28,696 nucleotides of DNA from Ruminococcaceae bacterium UBA5413 (GTDB lineage: Bacteria; Bacillota; Clostridia; Oscillospirales; Acutalibacteraceae): contig DHNP01000004.1 of assembly GCA_002409585.1 (NCBI GenBank), positions 1 through 28,696 on the forward strand, read 5' to 3'. Under the pieces are notes generated by a model. That model saw nothing but the letters and a program-made list of their open reading frames with translations, did not search any database and had not been told where the DNA came from. This document shows positions 15,368 to 23,629 of the stretch, one piece after another (within the stretch, counting starts at the first letter, position 1; each line of letters begins with the position of its first letter). Position numbers and translations under genes: made by a program.

Positions 15368-15377
15368 CAACATGCAT

Positions 15378-15407
15378 TTGACAACTGCTGCCATAAGCTG
15401 GTAAAAT
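15378..15407 (+). promoter_or_regulatory. Sigma-A-type promoter before yicC and the housekeeping operon
   Basis: Consensus TTGACA (15378-15383) is followed after 18 bases by TAAAAT (15402-15407), one mismatch from consensus. Transcription near 15414 leaves about 58 bases before the start of yicC. It begins 11 bases after the dehydratase stop, so the housekeeping operon can start independently. Confidence 0.6.
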
Positions 15408-15471
15408 AAAGTGCCGGTTTTATACCCGGATGTTTATGGCAGGTATTTTGTGTACAAAATTAGGAACAGGG

Positions 15472-16359
15472 ATGATGATTTTGCTCAGGAGCATGACGGG
15501 TTTCGGCAGGGCTGAAAAAGTGGTGGGCGGATATGACATTACGGTTGAGATAAAGGCTGTTAACCATAGATTTTTTGATTTCAGTTCACGTATAACCCGC
15601 GGGTACGGCTTTTTGGAAGACAAAATAAAAACTTTTGTGCAGCAGTATGCCGAACGCGGCAAATTTGATGTTTTTGTGTCGCTCGAACCGTCACGGGAAA
15701 CCGGAGTGCAAGTTTCCGTCAACAAAACGTTAGCGTCAGGTTATGTTACGGCGCTGCGCGGGCTTAGTGAGGAATACGGCCTGAAGGATAATATTTCGGC
15801 TGCTGACATCGCCCGTTTTCCGGATGTTTTGAGTATTGGCAAACCGGCTGAGGACGAAGGGGAAGTTTGGCTTAAAGTGCGTGAAGTCACAGGCGCGGCA
15901 ATGGAGTCAATGCTGCAGATGCGCATGGCCGAAGGCGGGCGCCTTAAGGATGACCTGTCAAAAAGGGCGGACAAAATACTTTCCATAGTTTCGGAAATAG
16001 AGAAACGTTCGCCGGAAACAGTTGCAGAGTACGAAGAAAAACTCAGGCAGAGGCTTAAAGACATGCTCGGTGACATAAAGATAGACGAACAGCGCATACT
16101 TACCGAAGCGGCGGTTTTTGCCGACAGGGTTTCTGTTACAGAAGAAACCGTGCGCCTGCGCAGCCACATAAAGCAGTTTGGCAGCATGCTTGAGTCTGAT
16201 GCAGCTGTAGGGCGCAAGCTCGACTTCATAGTGCAGGAAATGAACAGGGAAGCCAATACCATAGGCTCAAAGTGCGTTGACGCGGCCATCGCGCATTATG
16301 TAGTAGACATGAAATCTGAAATTGAAAAAATACGCGAACAAATTCAAAATATAGAATAA
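15472..16359 (+). CDS. YicC/YloC family endoribonuclease
   Basis: A 295-residue member of the YicC family, recently described as endoribonucleases involved in RNA decay (in E. coli, turnover of the small RNA RyhB). Family hallmarks are the N-terminal RSMTGFGRAE, IKAVNHRFFDFSSR, and the C-terminal REANTIGSKCVDAAI. The start is uncertain: ATG at 15472 or 15475, with AGGA at 15462-15465; TTG at 15481 would also give a family-like N-terminus. A longer frame from 15430 has no ribosome site. It is the first gene of the conserved yicC-remA-gmk-rpoZ set. Its Firmicutes substrate is not known to me. Confidence 0.92.
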   Translation: MMILLRSMTGFGRAEKVVGGYDITVEIKAVNHRFFDFSSRITRGYGFLEDKIKTFVQQYAERGKFDVFVSLEPSRETGVQVSVNKTLASGYVTALRGLSEEYGLKDNISAADIARFPDVLSIGKPAEDEGEVWLKVREVTGAAMESMLQMRMAEGGRLKDDLSKRADKILSIVSEIEKRSPETVAEYEEKLRQRLKDMLGDIKIDEQRILTEAAVFADRVSVTEETVRLRSHIKQFGSMLESDAAVGRKLDFIVQEMNREANTIGSKCVDAAIAHYVVDMKSEIEKIREQIQNIE

Positions 16360-16403
16360 ACATATAAAATACGTTATATAACATTTAAAGGCGGGGTATA
16401 TTT

Positions 16404-16679
16404 ATGAAACTTGTCAACATAGGTTTCGGCAATATGGTTTCGCTCGAGAGGCTTATTTCCATCGTAAGCCCTGAGTCGGCGCCTATAAAGAGGATTATAC
16501 AGGACGCTAAAGACAGCGGAATGCTGATAGATGCCACTTACGGTCGCAGGACGCGTGCGGTTATTATAATGGATAGCGGCCACGTCGTGCTTTCGGCCAT
16601 TCAGCCGGAAACGGTGGCAAACAGGGCAAACAGCAGGGACGATGACCTTGACGGGGAGGACATAATCGAAAATGAGTGA
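16404..16679 (+). CDS. remA: RemA-like extracellular matrix regulator (DUF370)
   Basis: This 91-residue protein matches the RemA/YlzA family. In Bacillus subtilis RemA is a DNA-binding protein needed for expression of biofilm matrix genes. Recognisable segments are LVNIGFGNMV at the start, ISPESAPIKR-like VSPESAPIKR, and ATYGRRTRAVIIMDSGHVVL, with conserved Arg residues in the centre. The C-terminal tail (after about 75) is acidic. The ATG at 16404 follows AAAGGCGGGG at about 16387-16396. The 3' end overlaps gmk by eight bases. It lies 1 kb downstream of a sugar dehydratase and 6 kb downstream of an exopolysaccharide operon, so matrix control is plausible, but that link is inferred. Confidence 0.92.
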   Translation: MKLVNIGFGNMVSLERLISIVSPESAPIKRIIQDAKDSGMLIDATYGRRTRAVIIMDSGHVVLSAIQPETVANRANSRDDDLDGEDIIENE

Positions 16680-17283
16680 GAACGGCCTTCTTGTAATACT
16701 TTCCGGCCCTTCCGGAACAGGTAAGGGGACGGTGCTGAAAAAGGTTTTGTCATCACGTAAAAACACTATGCTTTCGGTTTCAGCTACGACGCGCAAGCCG
16801 CGCGACGGAGAAAAAGACGGAGCCGACTATTATTTTATGACGAGAGAAAAATTTTTGCGGATAAAAGAAGACGGCGGCATGCTTGAAAGCGCGGAGTACT
16901 GCGGCAACTTTTACGGAACGCCGCTTGCGCCTATAAAGGACTGGACGTCCAAGGGTGTTGACGTAGTTTTGGAAATAGACGTGCAGGGAGGCTTCCAGGT
17001 TAAAAACAAAGTAAAAGATTCGGTTGGTATTTTTATTTTGCCGCCGTCTATGGAAGCCCTCGGGCACAGGCTGCGCAAACGCGGTACGGAAGAAGAAAGC
17101 GCGGTGCAGAGCAGGCTTTCGGCGGCACGCCTTGAAATAGCGAAAGCCGTGAGTTATGATTATGTTGTTGTAAACGATGAAATCGAAAAAGCTTCCGATA
17201 TGGTTTGCCGCATAATGGATGCGGAAAAGCTGAGGGCCGCGCGGAATGAACATTTAATTGAGAGGGTGCTTAAAAATGATTAA
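16672..17283 (+). CDS. gmk: Guanylate kinase
   Basis: The 203-residue enzyme phosphorylates GMP to GDP with ATP. It has the P-loop LSGPSGTGKGTVL (residues about 9-21) and the GMP-binding segment TTRKPRDGEKDGADYYF. EYCGNFYGTPLAP, LEIDVQGG and RLRKRGTEEE (lid region) follow. The ATG at 16672 overlaps the remA stop and is preceded by GGGGAGG at about 16652-16658. The next gene, rpoZ, starts eight bases before the stop. The linkage to rpoZ is conserved widely in Firmicutes. Confidence 0.97.
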   Translation: MSENGLLVILSGPSGTGKGTVLKKVLSSRKNTMLSVSATTRKPRDGEKDGADYYFMTREKFLRIKEDGGMLESAEYCGNFYGTPLAPIKDWTSKGVDVVLEIDVQGGFQVKNKVKDSVGIFILPPSMEALGHRLRKRGTEEESAVQSRLSAARLEIAKAVSYDYVVVNDEIEKASDMVCRIMDAEKLRAARNEHLIERVLKND

Positions 17284-17482
17284 ACCGATTTCGGATGATC
17301 TTCTTTCAGAAAAACAGCAGAACAGGTACGCGCTCGTGATAGGCGTTTCTAAAAGGGCGCGCATGATAACGGAAGACGCAAGCAAAAATAAAGAAGTTTT
17401 GGACGATAAGCCGGTAGAGATAGCCGTGCAGGAGCTTTTAAACCATAAGTATACGCTCCAAAGGCCGGACGGAAAACAGTAA
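17276..17482 (+). CDS. rpoZ: RNA polymerase omega subunit
   Basis: A 68-residue protein corresponding to the omega subunit, which assists folding and assembly of the beta' subunit. It has the family pattern RYALVIGVSKRARMI, then KPVEIAVQELL, with a short C-terminal tail. Start ATG at 17276 fits the family N-terminus (MIKPISDDLL), and AGAGGGTG at 17261-17268 is well placed. An in-frame TTG at 17258 is less likely. It overlaps the gmk stop by eight bases. The usual next gene in Bacillus, coaBC, is missing, and priA follows after 37 bases. Confidence 0.93.
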   Translation: MIKPISDDLLSEKQQNRYALVIGVSKRARMITEDASKNKEVLDDKPVEIAVQELLNHKYTLQRPDGKQ

Positions 17483-17519
17483 AAATGGCTTGTGTAGCCT
17501 TGACGGGGAGTGTTGGCTG

Positions 17520-19964
17520 GTGGCATTGATTGCGGAAGTAGCGGTGGAAAACACCGCGTATTCGTTTGATAAGGCATTCAGCTATTATGTCCCGCAAAAT
17601 CTTTGCGATTTAGCAAAGACCGGCTGCCGCGTCCTTGTGCCTTTCGGTGCTTCAAACGCCAAAAGGCAGGGCGTAATACTTAAAATCTGCGGCGGCGGTG
17701 CCGCAGGCCTGAAAGCTGTCTTTTCTGTTCTTGACAGGGAACCTTTGCTTACCGATGAGGCCGTAAGCCTTGTTTTTTGGATAAAGGAACACTGCTTTTG
17801 TACGCTATTCGAGGCGGCAAAGCTTTTTTTCCCTGCGGGGATACGCTTTAAGCTTAAAACGTTTTATGCCCTTGTAAAGACACTTTCACAACTGGAAAAT
17901 GAAGAACTTGAGGATGACGAACGGGAAGCCGTTCGCTATTTTATCGGCAGAAGAAAACCTGTGCGTGGCGATAAGCTTACTAAGGACCTTTCGCTTCCGC
18001 CTGACAGCGCCCTTTTGGAACGCCTTGTTAAAAAGGGCATCATAGTAAAGACTACTGGCGCTGTCCGGCAGGTGGGCGATGCAACCCAGAAAATGGTGCG
18101 CTTTTCCGCTTGCGGCGGCGAGCCTAAGCTTACAGCCGCGCAAAAAAGGGTATATGATATATTACATGAGGCCGGCTGCGCTTCTGTCAGGGAAGTATGC
18201 TATTTTGCGGGCGTCACGCAGTCGGTTGTCAACGCTGTGGCGGATAAGGGCCTTGCGGAGTATTACGAGGCGGAGGTTTACAGGAACCCTTACGCGGATA
18301 CTGGGGAAGACGCAATGCCTGAGGATATAAAGCTTACGGCAGAACAAAACGAGGCGTTTTCGGACTTACTTAGTAAGTATAAGTCGGGAAAAGGCGCCGT
18401 GTCGCTGCTTTTCGGCGTGACGGGCAGCGGCAAAACTTCCGTTTTTACACGCCTTATAGACTGCGTGCACAACGACGGGCGAGGCGTCATAATCATGGTG
18501 CCAGAGATATCGCTTACTCCGCAGACAGTTTCAATTTTCAAGCATAGGTACGGCTCGTGCGTCGCTGTTTTTCACAGCGGGCTTACGCTTGCGGAACGCC
18601 TTGACGAGTGGAAGCGCGTCAAGGCGGGGGACGCATGCATAGTTGTCGGCACAAGGTCGGCCGTCTTTGCCCCTTTTGAAAATTTAGGACTTATAATAAT
18701 GGATGAGGAGCAGGAGGGAACGTACAAATCTGAGTCCTCGCCAAGATACCACGCGCGTGACATCGCAAAGTACAGGGCAGCGTACCACGGCGCGCTTTTG
18801 GTTTTGTCTTCCGCAACGCCGTCGGTCGTAAGCTTTTACAACGCTCTTTCGGGCAGGTACGGGCTTGAAGTCTTAAAGCACAGGTACGGCGACGCCACAC
18901 TGCCGGAAGTTACGGTAGTGGATATGAACAAAGAACTTCCAAACGGTAACGCCGGCATTTTCAGTACGGAACTTGCCGATGCCATCGCAGAAAACTTTAA
19001 AAATAAAAAACAGTCCATACTCCTTCTGAACAGGCGGGGCTACCATACATACGTTTCATGCCGTTCGTGCGGCCACGTTATGACGTGCCCAAACTGCAGC
19101 ATATCCCTGACATACCACGCCGCGAACAACAGGCTTATGTGCCACTACTGCGGATTTTCACTGCCGTTTACTGATGAATGCCCAGAGTGCCATGAGAAAA
19201 AAATGCATTACTCAGGCTTCGGCACACAAAAAGCCGAAGATGAACTGCACGAAATACTTCCGGAGGCGCATGTCCTGCGCCTTGATGCCGACTCTACAAT
19301 GACGCGCTTTTCTTATGATAAAAAACTGAAACGTTTTTCGGACGGAGAGTATGATATAATAATAGGGACGCAGATGGTTGCAAAAGGGCTTGACTTTGAA
19401 AATGTTACCCTTGCGGGAGTTATTTCTGCCGACCAGGCGCTTTATGGCGACGATTTCCGCAGTTACGAGCGTGCTTTTGACCTGCTTACGCAGGTAGTAG
19501 GTCGTTCAGGGCGTGGAAAGTACAAAGGAAAAGCGATAATACAGACTTTTACCCCTGAAAACGAGATAATATCCCTCGCGGCAAAGCAGGACTACGCATC
19601 ATTTTACAACGGCGAAATCGCGCTGCGGCGCTCGATGCTGTACCCGCCTTTTGCCGATATATGCGTCGTCGGCTTTGTAGGCACAAGGGAAAAAGCAGTA
19701 ATGAAAGCGAGCGAAAGCTTTTTACAGATGCTCAGCTCCACAGCTAAGGTGGAGTACGGCGACCAGCCGCTGCGCGTACTTAACCCCTCACCGGCGTTAG
19801 TCGGCAAAATAAGCAATAAGTACAGGTATAAGCTTATTATAAAATGCCGTGACAACAAACGCTTCAGAGAGATGATGTCGGGGCTGCTTGTACGGTTTTC
19901 ATCAGTAAGGGAATACTGCGGCGTAACGGTATTTGCCGATATGAACCCGGAAAATATAATGTGA
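17520..19964 (+). CDS. priA: Primosomal replication restart helicase PriA
   Basis: PriA (814 residues) rebuilds replisomes at collapsed forks, acting as a 3'-5' helicase. The N-terminal DNA-binding domain is present (AFSYYVP). Walker A GVTGSGKTSV lies at about 299-308. The DEEQ box LIIMDEEQEGTYKS is near 395, with the aromatic-rich loop region following. A zinc-binding segment holds eight Cys in four pairs (CRSCG, CPNC, CHYCG, CPEC; about 514-550). Helicase motifs V and VI appear as GTQMVAKGLDFENV and QVVGRSGRG. I use GTG at 17520, because GGGGAG at 17505-17510 precedes it and the N-terminus ALIAEVAVE matches PriA. An upstream in-frame TTG or CTG is unlikely. Confidence 0.96.
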   Translation: MALIAEVAVENTAYSFDKAFSYYVPQNLCDLAKTGCRVLVPFGASNAKRQGVILKICGGGAAGLKAVFSVLDREPLLTDEAVSLVFWIKEHCFCTLFEAAKLFFPAGIRFKLKTFYALVKTLSQLENEELEDDEREAVRYFIGRRKPVRGDKLTKDLSLPPDSALLERLVKKGIIVKTTGAVRQVGDATQKMVRFSACGGEPKLTAAQKRVYDILHEAGCASVREVCYFAGVTQSVVNAVADKGLAEYYEAEVYRNPYADTGEDAMPEDIKLTAEQNEAFSDLLSKYKSGKGAVSLLFGVTGSGKTSVFTRLIDCVHNDGRGVIIMVPEISLTPQTVSIFKHRYGSCVAVFHSGLTLAERLDEWKRVKAGDACIVVGTRSAVFAPFENLGLIIMDEEQEGTYKSESSPRYHARDIAKYRAAYHGALLVLSSATPSVVSFYNALSGRYGLEVLKHRYGDATLPEVTVVDMNKELPNGNAGIFSTELADAIAENFKNKKQSILLLNRRGYHTYVSCRSCGHVMTCPNCSISLTYHAANNRLMCHYCGFSLPFTDECPECHEKKMHYSGFGTQKAEDELHEILPEAHVLRLDADSTMTRFSYDKKLKRFSDGEYDIIIGTQMVAKGLDFENVTLAGVISADQALYGDDFRSYERAFDLLTQVVGRSGRGKYKGKAIIQTFTPENEIISLAAKQDYASFYNGEIALRRSMLYPPFADICVVGFVGTREKAVMKASESFLQMLSSTAKVEYGDQPLRVLNPSPALVGKISNKYRYKLIIKCRDNKRFREMMSGLLVRFSSVREYCGVTVFADMNPENIM

Positions 19965-20025
19965 TGTTAATTTATGTGTATGCTTTTACCGGCAGCATTT
20001 ATTTATTATTTGGAGGTACAATGAA

Positions 20026-20511
20026 ATGGCTTTAAGGAATATCCTTACAAAGGAAGACAGATTCTTACTGAAAAAATGCCGCCCTGTCGAAAAATTTGAC
20101 GGCAGGCTCGCTCAGCTTCTTGATGACTTGGCAGAAACAATGTACAGCGACAACGGCGCCGGCCTTGCCGCCATACAAGTCGGGATTTTAAGGCGCGCTG
20201 TTGTAGTGGATGCCGGCGACGGCCTTAAAGAGCTTGTTAACCCTGTTATACTGGAGGCAGGCGGCGAGCAGGAGGGCCCCGAGGGCTGCCTGTCGTTTCC
20301 TGGTGAGTGGGGCATAGTCAAGCGCCCTAAACACGTAAAGGTACGCGCACAGGACAGAAACGGCAAAACTTTTGAGTGTGAGGGCGACGATTTGCTCGCG
20401 CGGGCGTTCTGCCACGAGATAGACCACCTCGACGGCATTTTATTCCCGTCACGCGCAAGCCGTATGCTCACTGTGGACGAAATAAAAGAAATTGCGTCAA
20501 AGGGTGATTGA
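20026..20511 (+). CDS. def: Peptide deformylase
   Basis: The 161-residue metalloenzyme removes the formyl group from nascent N-terminal methionine. The three family motifs are intact: GAGLAAIQVG (motif 1), EGCLSFPG with the metal-ligand Cys (motif 2), and FCHEIDHLDG with the two His and the catalytic Glu (motif 3). Ribosome site GGAGG at 20012-20016 is nine bases from the ATG at 20026. A second ATG at 20021 opens a four-codon frame (M-K-W-L-stop) overlapping the def start out of frame. The site is too close to GGAGG for best use, but this could tune translation. fmt follows immediately, its natural partner. Confidence 0.96.
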   Translation: MALRNILTKEDRFLLKKCRPVEKFDGRLAQLLDDLAETMYSDNGAGLAAIQVGILRRAVVVDAGDGLKELVNPVILEAGGEQEGPEGCLSFPGEWGIVKRPKHVKVRAQDRNGKTFECEGDDLLARAFCHEIDHLDGILFPSRASRMLTVDEIKEIASKGD

Positions 20512-20512
20512 T

Positions 20513-21451
20513 GTGCGGACCGTATTTATGGGTACACCTGAATTTGCGGACGTATGCCTTAAAAGCTTGATAGGCTCCGGGCATGAAGTTGCCGCAGTAT
20601 TCACAAGAAAAGATAAACCTAAGGGCAGAAAGCAGACCTTGACGCCGCCTCCCGTTAAGGTTACGGCTGAGCTTAACGGCATACCGGTTTACCAGCCGGC
20701 AACTTTGCGTAACGGCTGCGCCGATGAAACCATAGGCGGTTTAAAGCCAGACGTCATAGTAGTGGCGGCTTACGGCTTAATCCTGCCGAAGTCGATTTTG
20801 GAGATACCGAAATACGGCTGCGTCAATATACACGCATCGCTTTTGCCGAAGTACCGCGGCGCGGCCCCCGTACAGTGGGCGGTAATAAACGGTGACAGTG
20901 AGACCGGCGTTACGACAATGCAGATGGACGAAGGGCTTGACACCGGCGATATGCTCCTTTCGGCAAAGACTGCCGTTTTGCCTGACGAGACTTCGGGGGA
21001 GCTCATGGAGCGCCTTTCGCATATCGGCGCGGAGCTTTTGCTTAAAACCCTTTCCGCCGCGGAAAATGGCACGCTTAAGCCGGTGCCTCAGAACAGCCAT
21101 GAGTCGTCGTATGCAAAGATGCTTACAAAGGGCATTGCCGTAATAGACTGGGGAAAAACCGCCGGAGAAATACACAACCTCATACGGGGTATGGTTCCGT
21201 GGCCTGTCGCAAGCTCAGCCTATCAAGGTAAGAAGCTCAAAATCTATTCTTCCGCATTAAGCGGCTCCACAGACGCGGAGCCGGGGAGCGTGTTGCGCGT
21301 CAAAAACAAATTTATCGTAGCGTGCGGGGAAAATACATCAATAGAGCTTACGCAGGTAAAGCCCGAGGGCGGCAAGCAGATGGGCGGCAGAGACTTCTTG
21401 ATGGGACATCCGCCTTGCGCCGGCGAAAGCTTAGCATGTGAGAATAATTAA
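20513..21451 (+). CDS. fmt: Methionyl-tRNA formyltransferase
   Basis: The 312-residue enzyme formylates initiator Met-tRNA using 10-formyl-tetrahydrofolate. It has TVFMGTPEFA at the N-terminus and the folate/active-site motif VNIHASLLPKYRGAAPVQW (with catalytic Asn and His). The catalytic Asp lies in MDEGLDTGDML, and the C-terminal OB-like domain includes IHNLIRGMVPWP. Start GTG at 20513 is chosen, because AAAGGGTG ends seven bases earlier and the protein then begins as family members do. TTG at 20492 and GTG at 20504 are further in-frame options. The gene begins two bases after the def stop. Confidence 0.95.
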   Translation: MRTVFMGTPEFADVCLKSLIGSGHEVAAVFTRKDKPKGRKQTLTPPPVKVTAELNGIPVYQPATLRNGCADETIGGLKPDVIVVAAYGLILPKSILEIPKYGCVNIHASLLPKYRGAAPVQWAVINGDSETGVTTMQMDEGLDTGDMLLSAKTAVLPDETSGELMERLSHIGAELLLKTLSAAENGTLKPVPQNSHESSYAKMLTKGIAVIDWGKTAGEIHNLIRGMVPWPVASSAYQGKKLKIYSSALSGSTDAEPGSVLRVKNKFIVACGENTSIELTQVKPEGGKQMGGRDFLMGHPPCAGESLACENN

Positions 21452-21577
21452 CCGTAATTTAATAATTTGTAAAAATTCAATTAAAACTTTTATGTTAATT
21501 ATAAAATAAGTATTTATACGGACAATAATATTTTGGAGCGGTAAAGCTCCGCTGTTTATAAGAAGGAGGCGTTAAAA
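21452..21577 (+). promoter_or_regulatory. A/T-rich leader with two exclusive small hairpins before the zinc peptidase gene
   Basis: The 126-base gap is strongly A/T-rich in its first 80 bases. It holds possible promoter boxes: TTGTAA (21467-21472) with TATGTT (21491-21496), or TTCAAT (21476-21481) with TATAAA (21500-21505). Near its end, GGAGC (21535-21539) pairs with GCTCC (21546-21550). Alternatively AGCGG (21537-21541) pairs with CCGCT (21549-21553). The two stems cannot form together. The ribosome site AGGAGG is at 21564-21569. No T run follows the stem, so it is not a clear terminator. Confidence 0.4.
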
Positions 21578-22288
21578 ATGGGATACGGGTTTTATTATTT
21601 CGACTATACATACTTTATCTTTATAGTGCCGGCGCTTATCATCACCATGTATGCGCAGTTTAAGGTAAAATCAACTTTTGCAAAGTACTCAGGAGTAATG
21701 ACGCGCCGCGGTATGACGGGGGCGCAGGCCGCGGCCGAGGTAGCGCGAGGCGGCGGTGCTTTAGGGGTAAGGACGCGGATGATTGACGGCAGCCTTACGG
21801 ACAATTTTGACCCGCGCACCAATGTTATAAGCCTCTCGCGGGACGTTTATTCTTCCACAAGCGTAGCCGCAGTCGGCGTTGCCGCGCATGAGGCCGGCCA
21901 TTCCATACAAAGCGCCGAGGATTACCTCCCTAACAGGGTACGCACAGCGCTTGTTCCGGTGACAAACATAGGGTCGCGCCTTTCGATGCCGCTTATAATC
22001 ATAGGGCTTCTTCTCCCAGTACAGTATGATGCGGTAGTTTATATAGGCATTGCTATGTACGCGCTTGTCGTGCTTTTCCAGCTGGCAACGCTTCCCGTTG
22101 AGTTTAACGCGAGCATGAGAGCTGTAAGGGCGCTTGACGAGTCGCGGATATTATACCCTGACGAGCTTGACGGCGCGAAAAAGGTGCTTAAGGCCGCGGC
22201 TTTGACATATCTTGCGGCAAGCTTTACAGCGCTGATGTCGCTTCTCAGGCTCCTTTTCATCGCCGCGGGCCGCAGGAGGGACGATTGA
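21578..22288 (+). CDS. Membrane zinc metallopeptidase, YugP family
   Basis: The 236-residue product belongs to the putative neutral zinc metallopeptidase family (YugP-like). It has an N-terminal membrane helix (about 9-27) and the zinc site HEAGH at residues 104-108 (in VAAHEAGHSIQ), with two or three further hydrophobic helices after 130 and near the C-terminus. LPVEFNASMRAVRAL (about 169-183) is a conserved family block that may supply a third ligand (Glu). The physiological substrate is unknown. ATG at 21578 follows AGGAGG (21564-21569). It ends with a four-base TTGA overlap with rsmB. Its position between fmt and rsmB interrupts the order seen in Bacillus. Confidence 0.9.
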   Translation: MGYGFYYFDYTYFIFIVPALIITMYAQFKVKSTFAKYSGVMTRRGMTGAQAAAEVARGGGALGVRTRMIDGSLTDNFDPRTNVISLSRDVYSSTSVAAVGVAAHEAGHSIQSAEDYLPNRVRTALVPVTNIGSRLSMPLIIIGLLLPVQYDAVVYIGIAMYALVVLFQLATLPVEFNASMRAVRALDESRILYPDELDGAKKVLKAAALTYLAASFTALMSLLRLLFIAAGRRRDD

Positions 22289-23622
22289 CGGGCAGTGCGC
22301 GCTTTGCGGCGCTGAAGGCCCTTTTGCGTACGGAAAAGGGCGGCTACTCAAATATCGTTTTAAACAGCGTATTAAAGGAATACAACCTTGACGCGCGGGA
22401 CAAAGCGCTTGCTTCAACGCTTTTTTACGGCGTTTTAGAGCGCAGGATAACTCTTGACTATATCATAGGCTTTTTTTCAAAAACGCCCGTAGGCAGGATT
22501 ACGCCTTCTGTCCTTTACATACTCAGGATGGGCGTTTACCAGATAATATACCTTGAAAAAATACCGGATTCCGCAGCGGTCAACGAGTCGGTGCGCCTTA
22601 CGAAAGAATTTGGGCAGGCGAAAGCGTCAGGCTTCGTAAACGCCGTACTGAGGAATTTACTCAGGGGCAAGGATAAGGTGAAATTCCCCGCTGAGGATGA
22701 GGATTTTGAAAAATACCTCAGCGTTGAGTATTCACTGCCAAAGTGGCTGGTTACGCTGTGGGAAAAATCCTACGGCAGGCGTACGGCAGGGCTGCTGGCC
22801 GAAAGCATGGCGCAAAAGCCCGATATTTACATACGTGTGAATAATACGGTTATTTCAGAGGAAAAATTACTTGAGGAGTTAAAAATTTCCGGATTTGAAT
22901 GTGGACCTGTTAAGTGGCCTGACAATGCGGTGCGTGTTTCGGGCGGAAACTTAGCGGCGGCGGAGGCTTATAAAAAGGGCTTTTTCCATGTACAGGATTT
23001 GTCCTCACAAATATGCTGCCGCCTGTTTTCACCCGAAGGCGGCGAAACTGTCGCCGATGTCTGCGCAGCTCCCGGCGGCAAAACCTTTACGGCCGCCGAG
23101 CGTATGGGCAACCGGGGGACTGTGCTTTCATTTGACAAGTATAAGGCGAGGGTTAAGCTCATAACGGAAGGCGCGCGCAGGCTTGGCCTAAGCATTGTAA
23201 ACGCTTCTGAGCGCGATGCGCTTTCGGGGAAAACAAGCGGGGCGTTTGCGGACAGGGTGCTGTGCGATGCCCCATGTTCGGGGCTTGGCGTTTTGCGCAG
23301 GAAGCCTGAAATAAAATATAAAAACAAATCAGAGCTTGACAGTCTGCCGGATTTGCAGTACCGTATTTTGTGTAGGTCATCAAAACTTGTTAAAAAAGGC
23401 GGAATTTTATTCTACTCGACGTGCACGCTTAACAGCATGGAAAACTCCGGTGTAGCGGAACGTTTCCTGCTCGAAAACAAAGGCTTTGAGCCTTTGGGCC
23501 TGTGCCTGCCGGAAAATTTGGTACATGCGGTTGATGAGCCTGCAAACCAGCTTACGCTAATGCCATATTTACACGGTACGGACGGATTTTTTATCGCATC
23601 ATTTATAAAAACGCGGGAGTGA
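22285..23622 (+). CDS. rsmB: 16S rRNA (cytosine-967-C5)-methyltransferase RsmB
   Basis: RsmB (445 residues) methylates C967 of 16S rRNA, using S-adenosylmethionine. An N-terminal NusB-like RNA-binding domain (about 1-135, including RMGVYQIIYL and SAAVNESVRL) precedes the Rossmann methyltransferase domain. The motif CAAPGGKTFTAAERM binds the cofactor. The two catalytic Cys motifs are DAPCSGLGVLR (about 328-338) and YSTCTLNSMEN (about 375-387). The start is TTG at 22285, overlapping the zinc peptidase stop, with AGGAGGG at 22274-22280. rlmN follows after seven bases. Confidence 0.95.
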   Translation: MTGSARFAALKALLRTEKGGYSNIVLNSVLKEYNLDARDKALASTLFYGVLERRITLDYIIGFFSKTPVGRITPSVLYILRMGVYQIIYLEKIPDSAAVNESVRLTKEFGQAKASGFVNAVLRNLLRGKDKVKFPAEDEDFEKYLSVEYSLPKWLVTLWEKSYGRRTAGLLAESMAQKPDIYIRVNNTVISEEKLLEELKISGFECGPVKWPDNAVRVSGGNLAAAEAYKKGFFHVQDLSSQICCRLFSPEGGETVADVCAAPGGKTFTAAERMGNRGTVLSFDKYKARVKLITEGARRLGLSIVNASERDALSGKTSGAFADRVLCDAPCSGLGVLRRKPEIKYKNKSELDSLPDLQYRILCRSSKLVKKGGILFYSTCTLNSMENSGVAERFLLENKGFEPLGLCLPENLVHAVDEPANQLTLMPYLHGTDGFFIASFIKTRE

Positions 23623-23629
23623 AAGTTAT

